The notes beneath the pieces are model-generated. The model was not told the DNA's origin. It ran no database searches and was given only the letters and a program-made list of their open reading frames with translations. DNA of 64,000 nt, taken from Liolophura sinensis (lineage: Eukaryota; Mollusca; Polyplacophora; Chitonida; Chitonidae). The position numbers were made by a program, and so were the translations under genes. Where the stretch lies: positions 5,810,435-5,874,434 of the forward strand of contig NC_088296.1 of NCBI RefSeq assembly GCF_032854445.1. Direction: 5' to 3'. Below, in pieces: positions 26,501-41,500 of the stretch (position 1 is the stretch's first letter; every line of letters starts with the position of its first letter).

Positions 26501-29500
26501 ACAACAACGAGAAAACTATCACCGCTAAGAGATGAAGACACCCAACCACTTTGTACTGGAGAGGAAATGTCAAATTTATAGCTACAACAACAACAACGAG
26601 AAAACTATCACCGCTAAGAGATGATGACACCCAACCACTTTGTGCTGGAAGGGAAATGTCCCATCTATAGCTACAACAACAACAACGAGAAATCTATCAC
26701 TGCTAAGAGATGAAGACACCCAACCACTTTGTGCTGGAAGAGAAATGTCACATCTATTGCTACAACAACAATAAAGAGAAAACTATCACTGCTAAGAGAT
26801 GAAGACATCCAACCATATAGTGCTGGATGGGAAATGTCCCATATTTAGCTACAACAACAATAACGAGAAAACTATCACTGCTAAGAGATGAAGACACCCA
26901 ACCACTTAGTGCTGGAAGGGAAATGTCCCATCTATAGCTACAACAACAACGAGAAAACTATCACCGCTAAGAGATGACGACACCCAACCACTTTGTGCTG
27001 GAAGGGAAATGTCCCATCTATTGCTACAACAACAATAACGAGAAAACTATCACTGCTAAGAGATGAAGACATCCAACCATATAGTGCTGGAAGGGAAATG
27101 TCCCATCTATTGCTACAACAACAATAAAGAGAAAACTATCACTGCTAAGAGATGAAGACATCCAACCATATAGTGCTGGATGGGAAATGTCCCATCTTTA
27201 GCTACAACATCAATAACGAGAAAACTATCACTGCTAAGAGATGAAGACACCCAACCACTTAGTGCTGGATGGGAAATGTCCATTCTATAGCTACAAAAAC
27301 AACAACGAGAAAACTATCACCCCTAAGAGATGAAGACACCCAACCACTTTGTACTGGGGGGGAAAGGTCCAATTTATAGCTACAACAACAATAACGAAAA
27401 AACTATCACCCCTAAGAGATGAAGACACCCAACAACTTTGTACTGGAGGGGAAGCATCCCATTTATAGCTACAACAACAATAACGAAAAACTATCACCCC
27501 TAAGAGCTTAAGACACCCAACCACTTTGTACTGGAAGGGAAATGTCAAATTTATAGCTACAACCACAACAACGAGAAAACTATCACCCCTAAGAGATGAA
27601 GACACCCAACAACTTAGTACTGGAAGGGAAATGTCCCATTTATAGCTACAACAACAACAACTAGATAACTATCACAGCTAAGAGATGAAGACATCCAACT
27701 ATATAATGCTGGATGGGAGCTGTCCCGTCTATAGCTACAACAACAACAACGAGTAAACTATCACCGCTAAGAGATGAAGACACCTAACCACTTAGTGCTG
27801 GAAGGGAAATGTCAAATTTATAGCTACAACAACAACAACAACAACAACAACAACGAGAACGCTATCATCCCAAGGAGATGAAGATACCCAACCACTTATT
27901 ACTGGAGGGGAAATGTCAAATTTATATCTACAACAACAACAACGCAAAAACTATCACCTCTGAGAGATGAAGACACCCAACAACTTAGTACTGGAAGGGA
28001 AATGTCAATTTTATAGCTAAAACAACAACAACGAGAAAACTTTCACCATTAATGGATGAAGACACCCAACCACTTAGTACTGGAGGGGAAATGTCAAATT
28101 TATAGCTACAACAACAATACCGAGAAACTTTCACCCCTAAGAGATGAAGACACCCCAACCACTTTGTACTGGAGGAGAAATGTCAGATTTATAGCTACAA
28201 CAACAATAACGAGAAAACTATCACCTCTAAGAGATGAAGACACCCAACAACTTTGTACTGGAGGAGAAATGTCCCATCTATAGCTACAACAACAACAACG
28301 AGAAAACTATCACCGCTAAGAGATGACGACACCCAACCACTTTGTGCTGGAAGGGAAATGTCCCATCTATTGCTACAACAACAATAACGAGAAAACTATC
28401 ACTGCTAAGAGATGAAGACATCCAACCATATAGTGCTGGAAGGGAAATGTCCCATCTATTGCTACAACAACAATAAAGAGAAAACTATCACTGCTAAGAG
28501 ATGAAGACATCCAACCATATAGTGCTGGATGGGAAATGTCCCATCTTTAGCTACAACAACAATAACGAGAAAACTATCACTGCTAAGAGATGAAGACACC
28601 CAACCACTTAGTGCTGGATGGAAATGTCCATTCTATAGCTACAACAACAACAACGAGAAAACTATCACCCCTAAGAGATGAAGACACCCAACCACTTTGT
28701 ACTGGGGGGAAAGGTCCAATTTATAGCTACAAAAACAATAACGAAAAAAACTATCACCCCTAAGAGATGAAGACACCCAACAACTTTGTACTGGAGGGGA
28801 AGCATGCCATTTATAGCTACAACAACAATAACGAAAAACTATCACCCCTAAGAGCTTAAGACACCCAACCACTTTGTACTGGAAGGGAAATGTCAAATTT
28901 ATAGCTACAACCACAACAACGAGAAAACTATCACCCCTAAGAGATGAAGACACCCAACAACTTAGTACTGGAAGGGAAATGTCCCATTTATAGCTACAAC
29001 AACAACAACTAGATAACTATCACAGCTAAGAGATGAAGACATCCAACTATATAATGCTGGATGGGAACTGGTCCCGTCTATAGCTACAACAACAACAACG
29101 AGAACGCTATCATCCCAAGAAGATGAAGATACCCAACCACTTTTTACTGGAGGGGAATGTCAAATTTATATCTACAACAACAACAAACGCAAAAACTATC
29201 ACCTCTGAGAGATGAAGACACCCAACAACTTAGTTCTGGAAGGGAAATGTCAATTTTATAGCTAAAACAAACAACAACGAGAAAACTTTCACCATTAATG
29301 GATGAAGACACCCAACCACTTAGTACTGGAGGGGAAATGTCAAATTTATAGCTACAACAACAACAACGAGAAACTTTCACCCTAAGAGATGAAAACACCC
29401 AACCACTTTGTACTGGAGGAGAAATGTCAAATTTATAGCTACAACAACAATAACGAGAAAACTATCACCTCTAAGAGATGAAGACACCCAACAACTTTGT

Positions 29501-32500
29501 ACTGGAGGAGAAATGTCCCATCTATAGCTACAACAAACAATAACGAGAAAACTATGACCGCTAAGAGATGAAGACACCCAACCACTTTGTAACGGGGGAT
29601 GGGGGGGGGCGGGGGGAAATGTCCAATTTATAGCTACAACAACAATAAGGAGAAAACTATCATCCCTAAGAGATGAAGACACCCAACAACTTTGTACTGG
29701 AGGAGAAATATCAAATTTATAGCTACAACAACAACAACGAGAAACTATCACCCCTAAGAGATGAAGACCAACCAACCACTTTGTACTGGAGGAGAAATGT
29801 CAAATTTATAGCTACAACAACAACAACGAGAAACTATCACCCCTAAGAGATGAAGACACCCAACCACGTAGTACTGGAGGGGAAATGTCAAAGTTATAGC
29901 TACAACAACAAGAACAACAACGAGAACACTATCAGCGCTAAGACATAAAGACACCCAACACTTAGTACTGGAAAGGAAATGTCAAATTTATAGCTACAAC
30001 AACAACGAAAAAACATTCACAATTAAGTGATGAAAACACCCAAGCACTTAGTGCTGCAAGGGAAATGTCAAATTTATAGCTACATCAACAACAACAACAA
30101 CGAGAACGCTATCACCCCAAGGAGATGAAGACACTCAACCACTTAGTGCTGGAGGGGAATGTCAAATTTATATCTACAATAACAACAACGCAAAAACTAT
30201 CACCGCAGAGAGATGAAGACACCCAACCACTTAGTACTGGAAGGGAAATGTCAAATTTATAGCTACAACAACAACAACGAGAAAACTTTCACCATTAATG
30301 GATGAAGACACCCAACCACTTAGTACTGGAGAGGAAATGTCAAATTTATAGCTACAACAATAATACCGAGAAACTATCACCCGTAAGAGATGAAGACACC
30401 CAACCACTATGTACTGGGGGGGAAATGTCCCATTTATAGCTACAACAACAATAACGAAAAAACTATCACCCCTAAGAGATGAAGACACCCAACCACTTAG
30501 TACTGGAAGGGAAATGTCAATTTTATAGCTACAACAACAACAACGAAAAAACTTTCAACATTATTGGATGAAAACACCCAACCACTTAGTACTGGAAGGG
30601 AAATGTCAAATTTATAGCTACAACAACAGTAACGAGAAAACTATCACTTCTAAGAGATGAAGACACCCAACCACTTTGTACTGAAGGGGAAATGTCAAAT
30701 TTATAGCTACAACAACAATAACGAGAAAACTATCACCCCTAAGAGATGAAGACATTCAAACACTTTGTACTGGATGGGAAATGTTCCATTTATAGCTACA
30801 ACAACAAAAACGAGAAAACTATCACCCCTAAGAGATGAAAACACCCAACCACTTAGTACTAAAAGGGATATGTCAAATTTATAGCTACAACAACAGCAAC
30901 GAGAAAACTATCACCGCTAAGAGATGAAGACACCCAACCACTTTGTACTGGAGGGGAAATGTCCAATTTATAGCTACAACAACAACGAGAAACTATCATT
31001 CCTAAGAGATGAAGACACCCAACCACTTTGTACTGGAAGGGAAATTTCAAACTTATAGCTACAACAACATTAACGAGAAAACTATTACCGCTAAGAGATG
31101 AAGACACCCAACCACTTAGTTTTGGAGGGGAAATGTCCAATTTATAGCTACAACAACAATAACGAAAAAACTATCACCCCTAAGAGATGAAGACACCCAA
31201 CCACTTTGTACTGGAGGGGAAGTGTCCCATTTATAGCTACAACAACAATAACGAGAAACTATCACCCCTAAGAGATGAAACATCCAACCATATAATGCTG
31301 GATGGGAAATGTCCCATCTATAGCTACAACAACAACGAGAAAACTATCACTCCTAAGAGATGAAGACACCCAACCACTTAGTACTGGAAGGGAAATGTCA
31401 AATTTATAGCTACAACAACAACAACGAGAAAACTATCACCGCTAAGAGATGACGACACCCAACCACTTTGTGCTGGAAGGGAAATGTCCCGTCTATTGCT
31501 ACAACAACAATAACGAGAAAACTATCACCGCTAAGAGATGAAGACATCCAACCATATAGTGCTGGAAGGGAAATGTCCCATCTATAGCTACAACAACAAC
31601 AACGAGAGAACTATCACTGCTAAGAGATGAAAACACCCAACCACTTAGTGCTGGAAGGGAAATGTCAAATTTATAGCTACAACAACAACAACGAGAAAAC
31701 TATCACTGCTAAGAGATGAAGACACCCATCCACTTAGTGCTGGAAGGGAAATGTCCCATCTATTGCTACAACAACAATAACGAGAAAACTATCACTGCTA
31801 AGAGATGAAGACATCCAACCATATAGTGCTGGATGGGAAATGTCCCATCTATAGCTACAACAACAGCAACGAGAAAACTATCACCCCTAAGAGATGAAGA
31901 CACCCAACCACTTTGTACTGGAGGGGAAATGTCAAATTTATAGCTACAACAACAACAACGAGAAAACTATCACCCCTAAGAGATGAAGACACCCAACCAC
32001 TTTGCACTGGAGGGGAAATGTCAAATTTATAGCTACAAGAACAACAACGATAAAACTATCACCGCTAAGTGATGAAGACAGTTAACCACTTTGTACTGGG
32101 GGGGAAATGTTCCATTTATAGCTACAAAAACAATAACGAGAAAACTATCACCCCTAAAAGATGAAGACACCCAACTACTTTGTACTGGAGGGGAAATGTA
32201 AAATTTATAGCTACAACAACAATAACGAGAAAACTATTACCGCTAAGAGATGAAGACACCCAACCACTTAGTACTGGAGGGGAAATGTCAAATTTATAGC
32301 CACAACAACAACAACGAGAAAACTATCACCGCTAAGAGATGAAGACATCCAACCATATAATGCTGGATGGGAAATGTCCCGTCTATAGCTACAACAACAA
32401 CAACGAGAAAACTATCACTGCTAAGAGATGAAGACGCCCAACCACTTTGTACTGGAGGGGAAATGTCCCATTATACCTACAGCAACAACAACGAGAAAAC

Positions 32501-35500
32501 TATCACCGCTAAGAGATGAAGATATTCAACCACTTAGTGCTGGAAGGGAAATGTAAATCTAAATATTTAGTAATTAACTACAACAACAACCAGAAAAGCG
32601 GCATTATTCTTATACTTGTACATTTAATAGAGTGAACAAATCTAATCACATGTTTTGGGCAATGAGAAATTAATACTACTTAATACTAAGGAAATGAGAA
32701 AATATTACCGCTAATTTTTAAGACAATGGACCACTGTAAACCCTTAGCTTCAAATCGGTCAGAAATAGTATTTTCAGTACATGAACCGCAATGATGTACA
32801 TATCAGATGGGAAGACAGCACAGCATTTTTATTTATTATAGACCAATGACACTTAATTAACATCACTGCATACTTGTTTTACCTCATCCTGTCTAAGCCA
32901 TGACGGTGCTAGGAGGGCGTCTAAATTGGCACAATTTAAGCATATATACGCACAGTTGGAATAAAACCCTAACTCAGGTATATTACCAAGAGGCCGTATT
33001 TCATCGGTTACGCGTGACCATTCATCAACTATCACACTGTCGTCGTTGGTCTGGGTTTACTCTCTATGTTCTAAGGCTTTTATATACGACAGTTTTACTA
33101 CTTGCCCGTACGGCGACGAGAAAGTCTCGCTCTCCTCTTCCTTCTCATAGAGAACAAACCGCTTTTGAGAAACAGTGATGGAATGGTTGGCTGATCGTTT
33201 TACTGTCACTACGGGGTAGTTCATCTGGAAAAGCCACGTGGCCAGGATGTCTCGCACTGGAACCCCGTGATCGGAACTCTGCAATGAATATCTTATAATA
33301 TATTAACAAAAGATCCCATGAAGGGAACCTTCTGTGGTATTGTGTATTCATAATAAATTAATAAAAAATGTATGAAAACCCCTTATCCAGACACCTTGTA
33401 TATGTAAATATATAACTGGTAATTAAAAGAGTTAAAACTCTCAAATGAATACCTATTGCTATGCTGTCCGAAGATGGGTATCTGATTTCTTGGGAAACGA
33501 TGACCTGATGTCCTGTAACACGTCCACGTGGTGTAGCATTGCGAAGCCTGAATGATGCATGCCTGTAAATCATTCGACCGACCGACCGACTGACCGACAG
33601 ACAGACAGACTCAGCATATCCAAGAGCTTAAGATGGAGTCAATTCACCCCACCTGGTAGATTGGAGTTGGTTCTGAGTGGTTTAGGAAACGACTTTAAGA
33701 TTTTAATTCCCAAGCATACTTAAATCGTATACACGAACGCTTACGACTCGTACTAACAGCGGCGTTAATTTATTTATTTACTTGATTGGTTCTTTATGCC
33801 GTAGGCTACTCGTTTTACTTATACGACCTCGGCCAGCATTATGGTGGAAGGAAACCGTGAAAAGCACGAAAGAAACCCACGATAATCCGTAGGTTGCTGT
33901 CACGGTCAGGTTGGGTTGCGTTGGATATTCAGCTCCCGTGTATGTCGAGCTTAAGGCTGAAATATGTATACCTAACGTTCGTTATTTAATTAATTTATTT
34001 GATTGGTGTTTCGCGCTGTACTCAAGAATATTTCACTTATACGACAGCGGCCAGCATTATGGTGGGAGAAACCGGGCATAGCCCGAGCCGATTTGAGTCG
34101 CGTAGTTATTTCGCACATGCGAGTGCTTACGACCTAACACAAACGTCAGATAGAGAACCCGAGCATGAAGAGCTTTGTGAAATGTTATGTAACTGAAAAA
34201 TCTTGCATAAATTCTTATTAGAGACAAAGGTTGAGACGGATTGTGTGTGTTTTCTGGCATCATTTCCTGTCTCATCACCGTGACCCCTGAGACCTCGGCG
34301 TTCTTCAAGATTTCTGTACAAAATTTGCTAACGGCAAAGATGATGTAAAGTGAAAGGTAGAGAGCGACGCATGTACTGTAAGGAGTATGATGAGGTGAGG
34401 GTGATATGAATACCTAAAAAACATTTACCTTGACAAGGGGCCTATTTGTATGACGAAATGAAACGCTGCAGCTCAGTTTGAGGAAGTTACCTCTCAAGTT
34501 TGATGAATTATTGCCTTACTATTGCAAATCATAATTTTTCTGCTTCCAGTCTTTGACTTGGCCTCTTATGAGGTTCAAAGCCTTATATGGTTAGATCGGT
34601 TTTGTGGTTGGAATCTCCATACGACGAATTAATCCTCAAAAAAGAATTTGTTTTGTAGTTATATCGATTTTGTGGTTTGATCGATTTTGTGGTTAGATTG
34701 GTTTTGTGGTTGGAATTTACATATGACGAATTAATCCCCAAAAGAGATTTTGTTTTGTGGTTAGATCGATTTTGTGGTGAGATCTATTTTATGGTTAGAT
34801 CGATTTTGTGGTTGTAATCTTCATATGACGAATTAATCCATAAAAGAGATTTTTTTCAGTTGTTAGATCGATTTTGTGGTTAAATCGGTTTCGGGGTGGA
34901 ATCTCCATGTAACGAATTAATCCACAAAAGAGATTCTATTTTGCAGTTAGATCGATTTTGTGATTTAATCGGTTTTGTGGTTGGAATCTCCATATAACTA
35001 ATTAATCCACAAAAGAGACAGGACTGCGCATGACGAGTCAGTAACTTGCTAACTTGTTCTCCCTGTGGACTGGATACGTCGTCTTGCAACTAAGAAATTG
35101 ACACCACCATATAGGCCTAAATGAGCAAGCAGTCAGTCAACCAAGCAGTTGGGATGAGAAACAAGAACATTTTTCCTCTGTTTAAAGAAAAAAACTTACC
35201 CCTCGTGCAGCCTCGAGTGCCTCTGCAAAAACACTGTGTGTTACAGAGCCGTAGACATTGGTCTTCAGATAGGACTGCAACTCAGACAAAACTGTTGGAT
35301 CAACTGATTATAGTTTCAAGTGATGGACCACAGGAGTTAATCGGAAGAAAGTCATTTTGGAAAAGCTATATTTTGATGTACGTTGATGCTACAGTCTGGA
35401 AATTATATGCAAATTCTTAAGCCAAAAATTTGATTTCTGTGCGTATGGCCGAGATTTTACATGATTGCACGTGGCTATATGTTAAAACAATGTCACACTC

Positions 35501-38500
35501 AACAGTCACGCACAATCGGAAACAACTGTCAGTTAAAGGATAAGAAAACATAAAAACGATGCCAAAAAACTTATTTCCCTTTATGGTAATATTTTTGCCG
35601 ATTTTTATTTCAGGAGTAAAGGGTATCTGAAAAATTTTGTATGGTGCATACTTGGGACCACTTTTTCATATTTATCGTCGTTGGACAACAGTGTTGTTGA
35701 CACGGATGCGATGCACGCGTAATAAATTTATTTGAATGTAAATTTGTTGTTTACATCGAAGGGTATCCATTTAATCTGAATTATAATAATAATTATGAAT
35801 ATATTAAAACTATATATATATATGATCAAAATCCAGGTTGAACAAATTTATTAGTTGCAAAGACCAAAATCTAGTGCAAATATAATTATTAATCATATGT
35901 TCCATTCTCATTTATAACATTATTGCACATAGACTACAACTGCCAAAAGGCGGTTCCACGTACCCACCATACAAAAATTATTTCCAAATGTCTTTTTCTC
36001 TTAAAAGAAAACTGGAATAAACTACTGAAGATCACATTTACGACTACTTTTTTGGCGCTCTTTCATCTGGACTTCACCTTTAACGTTATGGCCCATGACT
36101 AAGAAAGGTATAACGCTATGGGGGATGTCAAGGGGAGATAATTCAGCATTATAACCCATTACGGAGTGACAGAGCCCACTGAGTTGCACCAAAGAGTTAC
36201 ACTCAGATGGCGCTAAGCCTGTCTGGGTCATGAGCTAAAACGGAATATTCCTACCGTCCAAAAATGTAGATGTCTCACATGTCCAATGCAGGAAATATTC
36301 CTGACGATGGCATATATGTGATGTCGAAATATTGAGTTATAGAAATGAAACAACAGCATTCTTCGTAGTTATACTTACACAGAATATATAGGTAAAGAAG
36401 TAGAAAGGCTAACAAAGATATACACGGCACTACTTTCTCAAAAAAGGAACGCCTAGGTGGCACATTGTGGTGGACACGAGATGTGGATATAACCCTTGAC
36501 TTGTGACCTAGTTCCATGGCTCCATTAGCGTATCTTTATTTTATAATTTTTCACTCTCTGCCTCTTTCACATTGTAATTTAGGCTGAACATGACAGCCCA
36601 TTAGAAGAAAACACCACGAATAACATAACATAACCTGTTATTTTGGAAGAGGGATGGAAATAGATCTACATAATGATAACTCTGTAAATCAACATTTAAT
36701 CGGGAATTCTTACGAGGCTGTGGAATGTGTCATGTTAAATCAACCGGAATCGCTCACCCGAATCGCCTGTAAGAACGCATCCTCTCCCAGGAAATGTTGA
36801 AACATACGCAGAATGGAAGCTCCCTGGTAAAACAACAGTGTGGAAAAACTAAGTGAAATTAAATCTGAAATGGTGAAGAATATTTTCTCTTATTTGAAAC
36901 AGAGTTAGAATAAAACAAAAACAATTGGGCCTTTTGTATTCGAAAGATAATAACGTTAATAATACCTAGAGGTAGAATGCCCAATTGCTTTATTCTATTC
37001 AATCATATCTCCATCTTCCATGGTTCCCTTCCGCCATAATGCTGGCCGCCGTCGTATAAGTGAAATATTCTTCAGTACGCCAATCAAATAAATAAATCAA
37101 TCAATCCCAGGCCAGTCTCACTGTTTGTAGGGCCTATAGGTAATAACAAGGGCCGGCGACACTCACGTGGTCATTTTGCACTGAATAACGTTAATTGAAG
37201 ATCACATGTCTTGTCCATCAATTCAGCTGTGAACATTATACGTGGAAAAGTTAGTCAGAAATTTACCAAAATATCAGTGGTTTTCCACGGGACTACCCAC
37301 GGTTCTTCACCGATGAAACTCCATAAGTAAAAACTTCTTGAGCTTGTTGAACAACAATCAAATACATATGGTTGCCCGTCTTCACCGCTATATAGGATTG
37401 ACCTTAAAAATAAGATCTGCAACGAATAGTCTATAATTGCCAATCTGAAAAGGAAAAGAGCAGAAGTATGTTCCAGTAAGCATGGCATTTGCTTTCATTT
37501 TACTTGTGCAAAAAAAAATTTCCTGACATATACAAAAGGTTGGGACATATGTGCAAGTAAAACTGAAGCTATTACACAACCTTGTGTAAATGTATTTCTA
37601 CACGGCCCCAACAGAGCTGGGCATATGTACAAATGAATAGTTACAGAATAAATACCAAACTAATTGGCCGAAGAGTGATTAAAATTCATACTGAAACATA
37701 CGGCATACCTTTTTTGGCCGAGCAGAGATTACAAGACATAATAAACAATACAACCTCCATTTTTTGGCCAAGGAGAGATTGCAAGTCATAATGTACCGTA
37801 CGGCATACCCCTTTTGGCCGAGGAGTGATAACAAGTCATACTGAACCAGACGGCATACCCTTTTTGGCCGAGGAGAGATTACAAGTCATAATGAATCATA
37901 CGGCATACCTTCTTTGGCCGAAGAGCGATTACAAGTCATACAGAACGTGCAGCAAACCCATTTTTGGCCAAAGAGTCATTACAAGTCATACTGAACGTGC
38001 GGCAAACCCATTTTTTGGCCAAAGAGTCATTACAAGTCATACTGAACCTGTCGGCATCCCTCTCTTGGTCGAGCAGAGATAACAAATCATAATGAGCCAT
38101 ACGGCATACCTTTTTGGCCGAGGAGAGATTCCAAGACACAGTGAACCGTACGTCATACCTTTACATAGGGCAGAGAGTCGTAGATATTTCGAATCTTGGA
38201 GAGTGTATCGACAGGAAACTTTAGCGGATGAGATGTCTTTCTGTTATCTTTGTTAAAAGCGTCTTGTAACTGGTTAACTATCGTTAGTTGGTGCTAAAAC
38301 ACAATAGAACAAGCCAGATTTTTTTATTTATTCATTTTTTAAAAAGTAACTGGTGTTTTATGCTGTACTCAATAGTATTTTACTTATAAGACGGCGGCCA
38401 GCATTATGGTGGGAGGAAAATGGGCAGAGCCCGGGGAAAACCTACGACCATGCGCAGGTTGCTGCAAGACTATTTCACTTATAAGACAGCAGCCAGCATT

Positions 38501-41500
38501 AAGGTGCATGTAGGAGGAAACACGTAAACATGGGAACTTACGACCATCCGTAAGGATGCTGGCCGGATTGGTGTGAGGTTCCTGCGCCATTTCGCTGCAG
38601 TAGCACACTAACCACTCGGCCACGGAGCACCACTCCCTCTTGCCTTTCGAGTCATCACGTTAGCGCAGAACTGTCCATAAGCGGGATAAAGCCCATGGCA
38701 TTTTATGCAGCTGCGTGCTTCAAGGCTTCACATTTAAATTGACAGGCTAGAAACAGATTTGCTTTTTGAGATCTTGTAACTAACAATGTTGAATAGGCAG
38801 TGACACCTAGATGTGGTTTTTGTGAGACCGTCAGCCGTTTTTAGTTGAGGTATAATTCCTACCATCAGTTGAATTTAAATATGGTTTTGTTTATGTTTTC
38901 CACACATTATGGAACATAATCGAGAGCTAAAAATTTATTTACTTATTTATTTCATTGTTTTTTACGCCGTACTCAAGAATATTTCACTTATACGACGGCG
39001 GCCAGCAAAATGATGGGAGGAAACCAGGCAGAGACCGGTGGAAACCCACGACCATCCGTATGTTGCTGACAGACCTTCCCACTTACGGCCGAAGAGGAAG
39101 CCAGCATGAGCTAGACTTGAACTCATAGCGACCGCACTGGTGAGAGGCTTCTGGGTCATAACGCTGCGTTAGCGCGCTAACCAAGTGAGTCACGGAGGCC
39201 CCTGAGAGCTGAAACATACATTTGCAATGCCGGACAAAAACGTCAACCAGGTACATGAACCTTCGCTTTTTCGATCAAGGGGAATAACCTACCATTTTCC
39301 AATCTGGATGAAAAGAGTTAACTCCCGTGTTGTGGAAAAAGTCAGCAAAACCTTCATTCAGCCAGATGTCATCCCACCATTCCATCGTGAGTAGATTGCC
39401 AAACCACTTGAAGCAAATGAATAAGCGATAAATTGAATGGTTAAACAGTAGTTCTGAGATCTGTTTTATTTCTTCCAGCTTACTATTAATAAATATAAAT
39501 AGCCCTCAACATGTCAAGCACGTATATGTAGAGTATAAAACGCGTTACTTTTAATCCAAGAGTTTATCTGACTTACTAGTAGATACTAAAGACCATAACA
39601 TCACAATAAGCACAAATGAACACAGAAATGAACAGTAGAAACTCTAAGCAACTACTGTGAAGAAAAAATGATCTTAAATTTGGTAAAAGCAACATTGTCC
39701 ACCCTGGCAACGGAGTCACGTGATTAGATAATGGCGGTTCGCGAAGTCCATATCCTGTCCGATTGTTTTCGAGGGAATGACAGAAACAGCGACAAAGAGG
39801 AGTGATAAAGGTCGATATGAAACACAGAGGTTCACATTACATCAGTCAGATCAAAACGTCGGTGAACACGCAAACCACCTACTTAGTCATCTTTGTGTAA
39901 GTGATTTCGCTCATTTTAAGCGGTTTTGTCTTGCTTGTGAGGATTCGCTGCCACCAAAGGTTAATGTGGGCGGTTAATGGGGAAAACTGATGGCGTCTTG
40001 CATTCGAACAAGTTTTACTTGAAGAATGTGCGTAATATTTCTTCTAAAATCTGAAAGCTGGTGGACCGACTGTTTATTTGTCGCGGGCAATGTAATCTTT
40101 ACTTCCTGGAAGTTGTCTATAGGTGGAGCTCTTGAACTCGTGGGGTTACGGCAGTAAAACCCTTCATAGTACCGCATATAGTATCGAGCGGCGTATGTGT
40201 ATAGCCTATGTACACGTTCTGAAAAATAATCTACCACGTGTGACAGTGTAACAGAATGCATTCTGTTATAGCAACAGATTATTCTGTTACAGCAGCCGAT
40301 TTATTCTGTTAAGTATAGCACATATATTCTATTTAGTCAACATAAGATTGTATAAGACCAACGGGATATGACACAATGCTGTGTCATAAGAACGGAATAC
40401 ATTCTAACATCTCTCAGCCAGCTGTCATGTAACAATACATTGTATGTTTATAGTTGTACATTTCTTAGCGCGGCTTGGTCACGTGACGTGTTCATTTCAG
40501 TCGTAGCCGGGAAGTCTAAATATGGAACATTTTGTAAATTTCTAGCCAATCAGTTTCGATTGACAGATGCTTCTGGAAAATGACCGTGTTTATGTTTTTT
40601 CTTTGCTCTTTCTCGAAATCACAATATCGATGACAATATATAAGGCGGCAGATTTGTAGGCTTAGGAAGGTCATTGATAGCTATAAACAGAGATAAACAG
40701 TGATACGACAGTGATAGTTGGAGAGACATAAGCTGCTTTTGACGGAGTTACAGACGATGCATCACAGCTATAGTTAGAAGAAATCGTTTGTACCACTGGA
40801 GTGGAAAAGCCGGTGTAATTTGGATCAGCCGGACCAAGACTAACGGGTGATTGCTGGCTGACATTCTGCTGTTTGTGAACTGAGATTATCGTGTATATAT
40901 TAACTACTTGCTGGAGGATTTGTGGTCTCGATACCAGCAGAGTATCAACCTCCCTTCGTAAGACGAGTCGGAGGATTCAACTGTGTTATGGTTGGGGGAG
41001 ATCAAAAAACTGTGCCAGTAAAGAGGAAACGGACATCCCGAAACAGGATTGGAATATTCCAGGGCCGATTAGACAACGAAAGAAAGTCAAGTTAAGGACT
41101 GTAGCGTAACTCACGTCTGAAGTATTTGTACATACGAGTAAGCTTCAGTCATTTATTGTAACATATATTATGTATCCTTTGCATTGCTATTTGTAGTTTA
41201 ACTCATTATGTTCCTTTTTGATTTATTATCTTGTTAAACCAACCATTTAAGTGTTTGAAAGTGTTACTCTGTTTGACCCATGTTAGGCTCGTTATCGGGA
41301 ATTGATTTTGGCTTATTATACCGATACCCTAACACAACAGACCTTCTGCTTAGATATTACATTTTTTGAGTGTGACGAGTGGGTTCTAAAGTTGTTTCAT
41401 TGACGTTATAGCTGGGATGCTGTTAATTTAGGATGGTCCCTCACCTGATGTACGATTTCGTGGGAGATAATTGAGGCTCCTAGCTCATGGGCCCGCGTTG

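Noticed and set aside
27291-31140. Apparent minus-strand proteins with [17 protein letters not shown] repeats
   Set aside because: They are translations of the 89-bp array; the frame breaks wherever unit length changes.
37255-37488. Minus ORF with [15 protein letters not shown] as another gene A exon
   Set aside because: It resembles a YxWxxP segment only loosely, lies in the wrong order, and exon 12 already supplies that part.
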